A stretch of 64,000 nucleotides of DNA from Parasitella parasitica (GCA_025201805.1 MU619300.1:70962-134961); one strand, 5' to 3'; numbered from the stretch's first letter, positions 43,381 to 55,437 are shown. The notes: generated by a model not told the origin, from the sequence alone. Numbers and translations: made by a program.

Positions 43381-45413
43381 ATGTCGAGTAAGCTGGAAAC
43401 CCTCCTTCAATGGTTCCAAGATAACAAGATTGAATGGGATAAGGATGCTGTGGAGATCAAGGAGAAGGATGGTTCGTTTGGTGTTTATGCGAAAAAGAGC
43501 ATGAAGAAGGACAATGCAGGCAAGTTAAATGGAGGTAAATTTTCGAGCTTTCAGGCCAACAGTTGTGTAGTTGTCAACATCCCCAAGGAAAGCATTTTGT
43601 CCATCAAGACAACTGGCATAGCCAATCTCTTGGATGAAGCTAATTTGGAAGGCGGATGCCCTCTTGCTTTGGCAGTTTTGTATGAAATCGCTCAAGGCGA
43701 ACAGTCTCCCTGGTTTGGCTATTTGCAAGCTCTGCCCGAACATGGCGAAGATCTTCCCATATTTTGGGAGGAGCAAGAAAAGGAATGGTTCCATGGCACT
43801 GAAATGGAATCTGCAGTTCACAATGATTTGGTATAGTAAAAGGACAGCATAAAATGCATTTTACATACTTAATTGCTATTTAGATTGATCTGGAAGATGA
43901 TTATGAGGAGCTAATTGAACCCCTTTTGGAGGCACATCCTTATGTTTTCAACCGTGGCACCAATTTGGATGACGATCCTTACTCCTTTGATAAATTTATC
44001 AAAATCTCTACTTTAATCTCCTCGCGTGCGTTCCAGGTCGACGCTTACCATGAGAACGCATTGGTACCTTTTGCTGATATTTTCAATCACTCGGGTAAAA
44101 ACGAACATGTTCATTTTGAAACTGAATTCGAAGTCTGTGATGCTTGTGGGCAACTGGAATACTGTGAGCATCAATATCTCAATTATCTGGATGACAGTAA
44201 TGCTGAGGAAGGCGAGGATGCCGGATGGGAGGATGAGGATGCTGATGAGGGTCGGGACATTGACGATTCAGAAAATGACGAGCTTGAAGATTTGGGTTTA
44301 GACACTGAATTACCTGATCTGGAAGAACTGGAAAATGCTGGTGTTGATTTTTACAACGACAATGATTCTGACGAAGATGAAGATGAGGACGAGCAAAAGA
44401 AGGATACTTGCGATATGGTGCTTGACCGTGATGTGCAAAAGGGCGAAGAAGTCTTCAATACATATGGTGACCATCCCAACATTGCCTTGCTGAGCAAGTA
44501 CGGCTTCTGTTATGACGATAACAAGAATGATTTTGTCTCCATTACTGAAGATTCACTGGTCGAGTGTTGCCTTGCCATCACAGGTGAACTTTTGAAGGGC
44601 GAATTCTCAAAGGCCTCTGCCAAAGAAATTGAAAAAATGGCTGTTGACCGTACTAGACCAAGATGGGAGTTCTTTTTGAAAAATGAGCCAATATTATGTC
44701 CTTCTGAAGATGATGATGAACATCAAGACGGAAGAGATGACTTCGATGAAGATTGCCAGGATGACTGTTGCGGTCCCGATGACCACGGCGATCATGATGG
44801 CCATGAACACGATCACAGCCATGGACACGACCATTCCCATGATAGCGATTCAGAAAAAGAGCACAAACACGATGAAGAAGGTGGGTGTTGCGGCGGTGGA
44901 GACGACGAAGAAAAGGAGCAATCTCGTCCATATTTCATCAACTATGAAGGCCTTTTTGAAGATAAACTCATGTGTTTGCTCCACATCATGTTTGTCAATG
45001 AAAAGAAATTTGCCACATTCACTCAGGACGTTGATAACGCATTAGCTTACTTTCAAGACGTCGCCAATGGCCAGGGTGAGAACAAGACCAAGGCTGCGTC
45101 TGATCTCAAGCGCAATATATATCAAGTATGTAATGCCCTTGCCGAGTTTAGACGTCTTGAGTATCTTGAAGATGGTGAATGGGTGCCTGTTGAAAAAGAC
45201 ATTGAAGAGCGCAAGAAATGTGCTGATAATTTAAGAAAATATTACGCTATGACATGTCGCATTAGCGAAAAAAAAATCATTGAAAGAGCTGTTGAATACT
45301 ATAGTGCATTAGTCAAAGAATATTCACAGCCTGCTGCTGTTTCCTCAACAAACAGAAAAGGCAACAAAAAGAAGCCAGCTGTTAACAAAAAAAACAAAAA
45401 GATGAAGTTATAG
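43381..45413 (+). CDS. SET-domain protein lysine methyltransferase (SETD6/Set10-like)
   Basis: Two exons (43381-43830, 43884-45413), 659 residues. The split SET domain is recognised from VEIKEKDGSFGVYAKKSMKK (N-terminal SET strand), SSRAFQVDAYHENALVPFAD followed by IFNHS (the Asn-His of the cofactor site), and GEEVFNTYGDHPNIALLSKY (catalytic-site Tyr). An alpha-helical Rubisco-LSMT-like C-terminal region follows and ends in a basic tail. Relatives methylate ribosomal proteins or nuclear proteins. Two acidic insertions are unusual. One lies between the NHS motif and the Tyr motif (about 44190-44400). The other is at about residues 435-490 (44740-44925), dense in His, Asp and Cys (CCGPDDHGDHDG, HEHDHSHGHDHSHD, GGCCGGG) and looking like a metal-binding segment. 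Confidence 0.88.
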
Positions 45414-45640
45414 ATAGCCCCTAGTTGCGTAGAAACGAGACGTGTACAATATAATTAAACCTCATATTAAAAAGTATTCTATTGCCCGTTTTGTGTATAT
45501 ATGTGAGAATACCATAAATGACACAATACCAGCACGCGTTGCGACATTTCAGATACACTGGACATTGTACTTTTTTTTTTATTCAACATTGAATCATTGA
45601 AAACTGTAAAAACTTATTCATAGAAAATGTGAATGTAGGT

Positions 45641-47977
45641 TCAGATTTTAGAAGGCTTGAAACCAAGTCTTTGTTGACCTGATTTAGCTCTCTCTTCATG
45701 ATATCCTGCGTTGGTGATTCTAGCTCAAAAGTTAGTAGTCATGTACTTGATCCCTAGTTCAATAGCATTGGACATACTTTCTGTCAAGGTAATAACATGA
45801 TCGTTTCTTTCTATTCGTCAAAGTTATAGCTTCAAGAGCATCGCCTAAAGCATGATACTTTTTGATATGGATCCGATAGCTATTTGCATGCGCAAACTTG
45901 ACGTCACATATGCAGCAGTAATGGTTTGGATCAAGAACATCTGGTGAGACACCAGGCTCAAGAGGAGGCCGTGGTTTCAGGGCGCCAGGTCGCCTCTGGG
46001 GGATATCCATAAAGTGCATCTTGTTCAAATGAATCAAATAGCTTGATCTTTGAGTGTAGCCTCTGCTGCAGTATGCACAAAAGTAATCTGGATCATTCAT
46101 GTCAGGCTTTCTTGACTCGACCGTAATGTCATCAACAGCAATGCGAATACCTGATGCGATGGTTAGATGACGGCATATATTAAGCATGCACGCATACCTG
46201 GCGATTTATCGAAAGGAATGTCCATGTTGTGAACTTTTCTCAAGTGGTATGTATAAACCAGTTTTTGAGAATAAAAGACATTGCACACACAGCAGTAGTT
46301 TTGGGGATGGTGGATATCTGGCAGAGGGCCATTGTATGCTTTTCTTACTTTTTCGGTGCTTAAGGCGAACGGAAAGTTCATCTTGTGAGTGCCTCGTAGA
46401 TGGACGTGGAATTTGCCTCTATCTGCATAGGTGATATTGCAGACACTACAGTGAAAATCAGGGTCATTGACATCCGGCGGCGGACCCTTGTGCTTTAAAA
46501 TAGCTGCTTGACAGTATCCCACTACGTACCACGTGTTAGTCATTTACAGCTTTCTAAAACGACTCTTATGATAATACTTGCAGTTTTTGTGATTCTGAAG
46601 ATATTTGCGCGATGGGTTTCTGACATTATTTTCAGGTTTCTCCATCATATTCCTCCTTTCTTGCTCCTCCATCTCGTCTTCTTCAAGATCCAACTCGGTA
46701 GGTGACTCTCCTTTTCTGCGTTTGTGGGCTACTCTACCCAGCTTTATCTTTTCAGCGCCATGATGCAGTTCATTGTGATGCTGGAAACGGTCGTAGCTTT
46801 CGTATTGCTTTTGGCAGTGAGCGCAGAATAAAGATGCGTCTGTTATCTTGGGCTGTGGGCCGTAGTTGAGAACAATAAATTTGCGTTCCTCAATGTTGAT
46901 ACCGTGCTTCATGTTGACATGGTTAAAAAACGTTTTTTGCTTGTCAAAGGGTTTAGAGCAGACTTTGCAGCAGTAGTTGGGGTCAAAGATGTCTGGCTCA
47001 AGTCCATCGTGGATATTTTGAAGCAATACTTTGATTTGGGACAAGCTTAAATCAGTCTCAGGAGCAGCAGGCGGTGATGACCGCACAAAACGCAGTTCAT
47101 CATCATTGGGTTCACTTTTGACTTTGCTTTGATTTCGCACTTCTACAGCATTAGCTTGTTCTTCGCTTGTCGTCTCTTCTGGATCAGGCTTGATAAGTCG
47201 TCTGGAGGATGAGCTCAGGTTATGACGAGGATTTGCAGACAATGGAACCTTTTTCTTTGGACATGTAGGTGCCTTGGGAGCCTTGGATGCACTGGGTTCT
47301 CTGGGTGCTTTGAGTGTTTTGGGTGTTTTGGGTGTTTTGGGTGTTTTGGAAGTTTTGGGTGTTTTGGGTGCTATGGTCGCTTTTGAATCGCTAATGCTCG
47401 TGCTGGCTGTTGTTTCGATTTTTACTTTTACATTGTTTTCAATAGAAGGCCGAGCAGGAGGTTCAGCAATCGGTTTGGGCAATTTAAAGAATTTATTAGG
47501 GTCAAAATGTCCAGTCGAAAAGAAATCAGTGATCTTGCGTACTTTGGGTCCTTGAGCAGACGTAAGATTAGACGTCTCATTCAGAGCAGTCGAGGATGAT
47601 GACTCACCGCTATCCCTTTCAAGGATATTCTTGGTGCATGCAGTTTCATCCGTTGGCACTTTTCGTACATTTTGAATCAATCCAGGGATGGAAGGTGACT
47701 TCATGACTGGTAAGAACATGGGAGCAGGCACGCAAGGGCTTGATGGGCCTCTCTGGATATCAACTTGAGAAAGTGATTCACTGATTTGCTCAAAATCTTC
47801 TTCTTGTATCTCTCGAGAATCAGGCCTTGCTGTGGTGCGTCTTTTCGCGACAGGCTGTTGCTCTGCGTCGTTACGGGTCCGCTTTAACGCCGAGATAGCA
47901 TTGCTCAAAGAAACGTCAGGTTCAATCTTGACGCTTGACGTTTTGAACTTGTCTGTTTGGTTTGATGCTGCTGTCAT
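45641..47977 (-). CDS. Multi-C2H2 zinc-finger protein with repeated DPxxxC linkers
   Basis: The start at 47977 gives MTAASNQTDKFKTSSVKIEP. The first ~310 residues are disordered, Lys/Ser/Pro-rich, with tandem KTPKTP repeats. At least six fingers follow, each introduced by a P-D-(I/V/M)-x-(D/H)-P-(N/D) linker: DPNYCCKVCSKPFDKQKTFF, DASLFCAHCQKQYESYDRFQ, DPDFHCSVCNITYADRGKFH, HPQNYCCVCNVFYSQKLVYT, DPDYFCAYCSRGYTQRSSYL and DPNHYCCICDVKFAHANSYR. Each ends in H-x(3-5)-H, often followed by a hydrophobic Met/Ile. Introns interrupt near 46500-46545, about 46150-46197, and 45713-45767 (TACTAAC branch point). The last leads to a final exon ending LGFKPSKI and TGA at 45641. It is probably nuclear. The uniform linker suggests tandem duplication of one finger unit. 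Family function unknown. Confidence 0.82.
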
Positions 47978-48199
47978 GGCTGATGTTGGAAAAAAAAAAA
48001 GCAGCAGAAATTATGGCTGGCAGTGTCCTCTTTTTTTTTATGCCTTGTTTATGTCAACAAACAACTCTGGCTGTTGCCATGAATCAAACCCCATCGTACG
48101 TCATTGGTCGCTTACAAAAGTGTGGTTTTCAATTGTGGGCACAAAAGCAGACAGACTCCTTTTTTAATCTGATTTTACCCTTTTCAAAAAGAAACAAGA

Positions 48200-49128
48200 A
48201 TGTCGAGCACGATTCAAAGGTTTTTCGGAAAGAAATCGCCAGAAGAACTTGTAAGTAGTTTGTGAAAAGAATCCCCTCCCCCCAAACAAGGAAATGTAAA
48301 AAAAAGCTTGGCAAATACGTAGGTAAAGAAATGGAGGCAAGAGATACGTTCACAGCAGAGACAAATAGCCAGAGAAATACGAGCCATCGATGCCGAGGAA
48401 CTGAAAGTCAAAAAATCAATCAAACAAATAGCAAAGAAGGGAGACATCAAAAACTGCAAAATGCTGGCTAAAGAGTTGGTGCGCTCTCAAAAACACAAGA
48501 ACCGATTGTGCACCAGTACAGCACAGATGAATTCTATTATTATGCAATTGGAAAGCCAACTGGGTAAGAGCCATCTGTAAACACATGTCTGCAAAAGCCA
48601 ATCGATCAACGTTTTTTTTTTTCGTATAGCAACACTCAAAGTCGCCGGATCAATCCAAAAGAGTGGAGAAGTGATGAAGATGGTCAACCAATTAGCTAGA
48701 CTGCCCGAAATCTCAAACAATATGCAGCAGATGTCCATGGAAATGACAAAGGTGAGCTGAAGGACATGGCTAGTCAGTTTGACCGACTATTTATGCTTTT
48801 GCGCTAGTCTGGCATCATGGGGGAAATGATTGATGATACAATGGATATGATGGATGATGATGATATTGAAGAAGCAGCGGATGAGGAGGTTAATAAAGTA
48901 CTGTTTCAAATTACAGATGGCATGTTGGGTGAAGCTGGATCAGTCGGTCCTGTACTTGTCACTGCCGATCAAGAAGACGAATGGGAAGAAGAGGAAAGTC
49001 CTGAGCTGAACTCGATGAAAAAGCGTCTACAGGTAAAACAAAATGGGAATTTTAAAAAAGTGGCAGGGTTTCTTATGTCTTTTTTTTTTTTTTTTTTTTT
49101 TCCCTTGTAATAGGCATTAAAAGGATAA
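48200..49128 (+). CDS. VPS24: ESCRT-III subunit Vps24/CHMP3
   Basis: Exons start at 48200 ([17 protein letters not shown]), continue at 48323 ([20 protein letters not shown]), then at about 48630 ([19 protein letters not shown]), at about 48809 ([20 protein letters not shown]), and finish with a 15-nt exon 49114-49128 (ALKG). The basic N-terminal core helices, the KxAGSxQKSxEVMK block and the acidic C-terminal half with a terminal MIM1-like RLQALKG match CHMP3/Vps24. The protein polymerises on endosomal membranes to drive vesicle budding and is disassembled by Vps4. The last intron holds a T run of 22 (49079-49100), so splicing from reads should be checked. It is divergent from the C2H2 gene. 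Confidence 0.93.
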
Positions 49129-49466
49129 TAAGATATAGGAGCGAATCTATAATCAAACTTAATGACTTTGAATCCGGCTCATGCTGCCAATCACCCTTTG
49201 GGATATCTCAATTGTTTATAAAAGAGCTATTGTAGAGCAAGCAATCAATAAATCATCGAATTCTTTATTTCCTTAGTATTAGATACTCTATTTTTGATTA
49301 CTTTATTGACATTGTCTTTACGATAGACACATCTGTTAATCTTTGTTAACTCCATCCCTACAACCTTCGGGGTCCTTGTTAAACATTTAAAGCACACTTT
49401 TACACTAAAATTTGTCAAGACGCTTGGAGTGATTAATCACATATAAAAAATTATATGTAAATTTTT
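49129..49466. other. Convergent 3' region
   Basis: 338 bp between the convergent VPS24 and F-box genes. AT-rich with AATAAA-like motifs (near 49245-49250). No gene. Confidence 0.4.
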
Positions 49467-50525
49467 TTAATTCGATACATTTCTGACCCTTATATGTACG
49501 TGGGTATCTGTATCATTATAAAGATTATTTTTGAAAATGACGGTGCCATTTTGATAATTGATATGATCCAGGATACACTCCTTAATGTCATATTCTTTGT
49601 AATCGTAAAACATGAGATCGTAAACTGGTACTTTTTGGAGCGCATCAAGCACCTGAATATAGCAATATTTGATCTGTTCTTGATCTTGGTCCTGGTTTTC
49701 GTCTATACAAGTCATGTCGATGATGGCCGTTTCAATTTTTGAAAACTTTTGCGCCGCGTATTGAACACAATTGGGCCAGGCACCAAAGTTTTTGGCTTGG
49801 AGAAGCTTGAGTGAATCGAATTTGTTTGAGCTCTCTGGCAAATCGACAGCTATCTCGTTGAAAGGCGGCTCACAATGGTAAAACTTTAGTTTATCTAACG
49901 AGCGTCTTTCGTCTTGTGAATGGCAACTGTCTATGGCGCGATCCAATTCCGCATAGCAGTTGACATTGCCTCCAACAACAATTGATTTGAGACATTTGAA
50001 TTCATCCAGTTTCCGATTGTCATCATCCTGTCGAAGAGAAATGTATATTTCTTGCAACCTGTCTTTGAGGTGAGGAACCAGCAAAGTGTACTCAAAGGGA
50101 GGATCAAAGTTAGGGTGAGGGATAACAGCCAACTTGCTAAGCTTGTTCTTTTGATTTGTGATCAGTTTCAACAGTTGGCCGTAGCATGCATCGTCATCAA
50201 CCTCTCCTTCCAGGACCGTCAAGTTTGGAGTCAAGGCAAATAAATCCCAACAATTCTCCGTGAATGCTTGGTCAATGTACCATGGATAGTTGTCAATGGA
50301 CAGTTTTTTGATCAATTTCCCATTCTCTGGATATGTTTTCAAATGATGGTAGAGTCGCAAAGCTTCTTCGCTTGAATTGAGGACAATCGGCCTCCCAAGA
50401 ACACTTGGGCTAGCGATCCTATACCATTCCGCGCAGACTAGTCTGCATTGGCATAATTGTGCAAGTGTGTTGACGTAACCAAAGATTTCAATCAAAATTT
50501 CTGCAGGCAAGGAATTGTTTGACAT
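49467..50525 (-). CDS. F-box protein
   Basis: Single exon, 352 residues. The N-terminal F-box reads MSNNSLPAEILIEIFGYVNT, then LAQLCQCRLVCAEWYRIASP. The rest is a diverged repeat region with leucine-rich segments (NLTVLEGEVDDDACYGQLLK, LPESSNKFDSLKLLQAKNF). It is likely an SCF substrate receptor that binds SKP1; substrate unknown. A short DQDQDQ run occurs near residue 280. It differs clearly from the F-box gene at 36295-37440 outside the F-box. Confidence 0.85.
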   Translation of the reverse strand: MSNNSLPAEILIEIFGYVNTLAQLCQCRLVCAEWYRIASPSVLGRPIVLNSSEEALRLYHHLKTYPENGKLIKKLSIDNYPWYIDQAFTENCWDLFALTPNLTVLEGEVDDDACYGQLLKLITNQKNKLSKLAVIPHPNFDPPFEYTLLVPHLKDRLQEIYISLRQDDDNRKLDEFKCLKSIVVGGNVNCYAELDRAIDSCHSQDERRSLDKLKFYHCEPPFNEIAVDLPESSNKFDSLKLLQAKNFGAWPNCVQYAAQKFSKIETAIIDMTCIDENQDQDQEQIKYCYIQVLDALQKVPVYDLMFYDYKEYDIKECILDHINYQNGTVIFKNNLYNDTDTHVHIRVRNVSN

Positions 50526-51354
50526 GAGTTGGTATTTGGAAATACAAAAAGTATTGAATAACCAAAATAAACAAGTGCTGCATATTTATATACACCTTAC
50601 AACTGGCTGATTCATCATGGCACGCCTGTTTACAATGTCATCATTGTTGCAAACACAGGTAAAAAAAAATAAAAAAATAAACAATAAAACCATCGCAATA
50701 GTTGTATAATAAAACTTGCAGCTTGCATGTATATTCAGTTCTTCAGACGCCTGTTATACTCGACCTTCCGGACAGAATTACTCTTTTCCACTAAAAGCCT
50801 CACCCCTAATACAGGCCTGTTACTGTACGAAAGCTTTGATAATGATGATAATAATAATTGTATATCCCATGTCAGACAAAGGCCAGCTCTGCGTCATGTG
50901 CATTGACCTTGGACGCTGTATCGTATGACAAAACCACACCTTCTTCAAGTCGTCGTGGCCCCATCTTGATCAGGAAGAAACAATATACCACTTTTTCCCG
51001 GCGATTAGTAAAATACACAATTAACACAGGCAGTGATACATGGTACATTTTTCGCAGTGTGGGAAACAGAAATACAGTACAATCTACCACACGCATGATT
51101 GTATAAAAATGAATTTTACAAGTGTTTATACATTCTGCAATCAGCATCTATGGATTGTTTGCCAGCTCAATGGACGCTGCAAATACAGCGGAACGTATTG
51201 ATTGAATTTGATATATGCTATACTGTATCCAATATGGCCAGCCAATCGTCGAATTCGGACAAAAGGAAAATTAATGCAACTACTTTTGCTATAAATTTTG
51301 ACCCTAAAATTCTCAGCTGGTTCCTCTTTACCCTTTCAACAACAAACTCTGCAG
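50526..51354. other. Intergenic, upstream of aldo-keto reductase
   Basis: About 0.83 kb without a recognised gene. It holds the promoter of the minus-strand F-box gene on its left (TATATAAATATG on the minus strand near 50580-50591). On the right it holds the aldo-keto reductase promoter (GCTATAAATTTT at about 51289-51300, a TATA box some 60 bp upstream of the ATG). Confidence 0.5.
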
Positions 51355-52530
51355 ATGGCTCTCAATAGAAAAATTAGTAAGTATTTTCTTGGATTGCCTA
51401 AAGCTGGAAAGCTCACCATATACTCAGCTTTAAACACTGGCGCTACAATGCCCTTGGTCGGGCTTGGTACCTGGCTGTCCGAGCCTGATCAAGTCAGGAA
51501 GGCTGTCAAGTACGCACTTGAAACAGGCTATCGCCACTTGGATTGTGCGTATGTGTATCGCAACGAAGATGAAGTCGGACAAGGTATCCGTGAATCTGGA
51601 GTACCCAGAAGTGAAATATTTATTACTTCCAAGGTAGAGGAATAAGACGCACGTCATACTACTGTATTTGATTTTAAGCATGTTGATATACATAGCTCTG
51701 GAATACTCATCATCGCAAAGAATACGTCAAATCGGCTGTAAAGGCATCTCTTCAAGCTTTAGGTCTGGAATACCTCGATCTCTATCTGGTCCATTGGCCA
51801 GTCTCGTTTGTTGTAAGTTTCAAGGATTCACGTAAATGCGAGATAATGACATACCAACTGCACGTTTAGAACGCTGGAAAGCCCGAAGAAACTCCTGTAG
51901 TACCTACTGTTGACTATCTCAACCCGAAAAAGTAAGTTGGAACATATACAAGAAAGCGTACTTGGCAGACGATTTTGATATTTACAATGCTCGGGTAGGG
52001 ATGGCCAAATTCAAATTGAACAGGTTGATCCGCTGGAAACATGGAGGGCCATGGAAGAGCTTGTTGACGAAGGTCTTGTCAAAGCCATTGGCCTTTCCAA
52101 CTTCAATATCCAAAAGATTCAGGCAGTTCTCGATGACGCCAGGATCAAGCCTGCACAACTGCAAGTTGAGTTGCATCCTGGATTGCAGCAGCCTGAGCTT
52201 GTTGAATTCTGCCACAAGAATGGCATTCATGTAACTGCCTATTCTCCCCTCGGCAACAATGTTTATGGGCAAGAGCGCATTGTTGATGATCCTATCATTG
52301 TTGATCTTGCGAAAAAGCTAAACAAGTCCCCTGCCCAAGTATGCATCGCGTTTGCCGCTCAAAGAGGCATTGTTGTCATTCCCAAGAGTGTCACTGAGTC
52401 TCGAATCAAGGAAAATTTCCAAGATTTTGAGCTTTCTAAAGAAGATTTCGATGCCATTGCTAGCTTGGGATCTAGAAATATTCGCTACAATGATCCTGGT
52501 GTTAAGGAATGGAATTGCTCCATCTTTTAA
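51355..52530 (+). CDS. Aldo-keto reductase
   Basis: Five exons (51355-51376, 51428-51633, 51696-51812, 51870-51931, 51999-52530), 939 nt, 312 residues, the usual AKR size. The start [20 protein letters not shown] fits the family only if the first 51-nt intron is removed; unspliced reading stays open by chance. The catalytic tetrad is visible: Asp in GYRHLDCA, Tyr in [10 protein letters not shown], Lys in ITSKLWNT and His in [12 protein letters not shown] signature 2 ([16 protein letters not shown]) and the NADPH-binding [14 protein letters not shown] follow. Such enzymes reduce aldehydes and sugars (Gcy1/xylose-reductase-like); the substrate is not deducible. A fifth-exon acceptor at 51998, not the later one at 52023, keeps the frame and gives [16 protein letters not shown]. 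Confidence 0.93.
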
Positions 52531-52686
52531 TAAACCTGATTTCAAGATGTTAGTATACTCGCTTGGATGGTTTTTTGTGTAATCCCAAATCGGGCGTCTG
52601 AAACCCCCCTCTTGAGCCATTTCAATCATTCGCCCCTTTTTTTTTTTTTTTTTTCTATACCAATACACATCATCACTTGCTCGGAT

Positions 52687-53839
52687 ATGAGCGTACTGGA
52701 TTATATCGGTAGGGCTGTGGAAGCATGCTCATACAATTTCAGACCTGGGAATGAGACTGATTTTGCAGACTCTCTGGGAGGCTCATGGTAAGATTAAAGT
52801 GGCGGTAGATTATTCTCAAAACTGATGGATTCAAGCAAGGTATGTGTCTCCCACAGCACACGGCATTGAGTTCTTGACTGTGGTACCTTTTTATCTGGCC
52901 ATGACGGCGTATTTTGGATATAAAGCCGTAGTCAAAAAGTAAGACGTTAGGGTTATATAATACGAAAATTGACAAGATGGGACTGAAGGCGTTTGCAGCA
53001 CACAGAACTTCAGCATGCTGAAAACAGTGAAAAATAGACCCTCAAGGCCAGCATTGGAGACGCTTTGCTTGATCCTCGTGATTGCGTCATATGCAGTAAC
53101 TGTTATACACAAGTCTGTTACAGGAACAAAATACTTTTTATTACAGGTAAACAGCAATATGTAGCCCGAAACAAGATGCATGTCAACAGACTGAACAATC
53201 AAGAAATAGCCTTGCCATGCAAGCGCAGTTATTCTGATTGTCATTATGGCGTGGCCTAATGATATGCCACAGTTTGTGCCTCAGCTACTATTCAACATCT
53301 ATTTGCATACTTTATGGGGATCTGTTTTGGCATTGGTATTTCCAGATTTAAGAGACCATGACATGTTGGGCGAGGTGTTCAACTTTTTTTTGGGTAATTG
53401 TACTTGCATGGATGGGACACAGTCGAACAATCACATTGACATTTCGACAGAACATGGGCTCATTCTAGTGCTGCCATTCTACCTACTGACGACCAAACGA
53501 TACGTTGTCCTACCACTCGATGTAAATATGGCACTCTTCAGCTTCTTTTTGTATGCATCCTATCATTCTCCTCTCCTCCATGCTGTGTCCCTATGGTCTG
53601 GCTATAATATCAACTATACCCTTGTTTCTCCTGCACGTAAGTTATTGTATACGCGCATTTTATACACGCAAGAGGTTAATCCTGCAATGGTAGTTGGATT
53701 TTTAATTGTAATTGGACATTGGTATCGCTTTGTCATGTACGGATCAGCATTTATTTTAATGTTTATAACCAGATATGTGGTCGTGGAGCTTTTCTCCAAG
53801 GCATTTTTAAATGTAAAAGACTCTAAAAAGTCTCTATAA
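52687..53839 (+). CDS. TMEM164: TMEM164-like multipass membrane protein
   Basis: Five exons (52687-52787, 52840-52938, 53014-53146, 53210-53393, 53451-53839), 906 nt, 301 residues. Several membrane helices are seen: FLTVVPFYLAMTAYF, LETLCLILVIASYAVTVI, AVILIVIMAWP, WGSVLALVFPDL, LILVLPFYLL, and FVMYGSAFILMFITRYVVV near the end. The order and the diagnostic pieces PCH (residues 112-114), LWGSVLALVFP and EHGLILVLPFYLL match the TMEM164 family. Human TMEM164 is reported as an acyltransferase using Cys123 and His181 to make arachidonoyl ether phospholipids. The matching Cys113 and His174 are both present here. Chemistry in a fungus is inference. The middle exon borders depend on frame logic (acceptors at 53013 and 53209). 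Confidence 0.75.
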
Positions 53840-55437
53840 AGTGTGTCTGTGTGTGTGGGGAGGGGAGGGTAGCTTCCAAATATTATACAGCTCATAAACA
53901 ATGAATGAAAATTTGCAAGTCTCTCGAATGCTTGATTTAGCACTGGGCCACGAAAAGGATGAATGGATGTTGCCAAAAGCCTCTCTTGCATTTCAACGCA
54001 GTCTGAGATCGAGGATTTTTACTTTGCAACTTTTTTCCATTTCGATACCTTGATACGCTTTGAAAGAATCCACCTGTTGTGTAAAAACCCACGCGAATGT
54101 GGTATTAGAAAGGCTAAATCACAGATTCACATTTGAAACATGGATTACCACAAAGTACTATGCCGATACGATAATGCATCCCATGGGCTGTTAAATGTGT
54201 TGTTATACGAGACAGTCATGTATTGGTTCGACCATTAAACAGTTTTGAAAGCATATCGAAAATAATTCTCGCCTTACCGCTCTTGTGCACCAGCCATCTG
54301 CTGCTAATTCGCATGCTCATGCTCTGATAGGCTCAGTGAACATGACAGCGATAAGGGCTCTTGGGACAATGCTTTGGGTATTTATTGCTTGTTACATACA
54401 GCACATATTTCGCTGATTTCGCTGATTTACGCTTCCTTTAATTTCAAAGCGACCATTAGCTTCAAAAAGCCGAGCCGTATGTTAAGTGAGACAATGCTTA
54501 ATTCTGTTGACAAGTAAATATAGAAATGAGAAATGCTCGAGTTAGGGGGTTGGAACGCATCATGACCAGTTAATCAGCACTCAAAGAATAAATGAGTTTG
54601 ATATTCCAGCCACAGATAGCATCGTCTACTAGTCCTACCAAGCATTGTGTAAGGACAGAAACTATAGTTATGTTTGAAAATGTCTATTAATTTCTGGGGG
54701 AATAAATTGTCATGGGTGTGGCCCAGATTATGAAAAGCTGTTCATCACTATGCTGTGCACAGAATAATGCATGCCTGACCAGTCGATGAATCAATTACAT
54801 GTCTCTTGCTCAAACTATTCAATCTTTTCTTGGTTGCTCAATGCTTAATTGCTGTGCAATAGAGAGACACTATGCCTATGTATTTCCATGTTGAATCATT
54901 GATAATAGACACACAAGGGTGACATGTTAGAGAGAAATGATTCCTGGCCTAGTTATCCTACATGTCGCCACTCATTTAACGACTCAGTTTATGACAACAA
55001 AGATCAAAGCAGGAAACACAAAAGGATGAAGCGCAGAGATAAGCAGAGAATGGCGAGCAAAAATCTCGTCGCACGCCGAGCTGTCCAAAGTGATACTAAA
55101 TTAACATAGAATATATGCCAACTCGAAATCAGGCAAAGTAGAAGGCATGCGGGTAGCACAAGTACGAATCAGGCCACAAAGATGCAAAATCAGTCGAAAA
55201 TACCAAGAGTCTTGTCATTGGAGCCCAAGAGAACATTTGTCAAACGACAATGCACGAGCTAATATAAGCCAGAAAAAAAAAACCAGGAGGAACAGCAAGA
55301 TAAAGTAAGGGTGAGGGGCTGGAAAGAGTTCCCCTTGAAAATTCCCTTTACATTTGATATAATGTTTGTTTGTGTACTTTGACCCATCTTGCTCTTTCTT
55401 TTCGTCTGCTCGTTTTTGTCTAAAAATAATTGCAAGA
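53840..55437. other. Intergenic, 1.6 kb
   Basis: No recognisable gene. A GT microsatellite-like stretch follows the TMEM164-like stop (about 53840-53858). A 61-codon Lys/Arg-rich frame at 54924-55109 has no family match and is probably chance. The right end is the promoter of the disordered-protein gene, with a T-rich leader at about 55366-55430. Confidence 0.45.

Noticed and set aside
44653-44931. His/Arg-rich minus-strand frame
   Set aside because: Shadow of the His/Asp-rich SET insert on the plus strand.
47274-47555. Plus-strand frame rich in Leu-Gly-Val repeats
   Set aside because: It is the antisense shadow of the KTPKTP repeats in the C2H2 protein.
36295-50525. SKP1 plus two F-box genes as a functional cluster
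   Set aside because: They are 30-46 kb apart with unrelated genes between, and F-box genes are numerous in these fungi.
51377-51427. Reading the aldo-keto reductase start without an intron
   Set aside because: It is open by chance, but removing 51 nt gives the standard [16 protein letters not shown] start.
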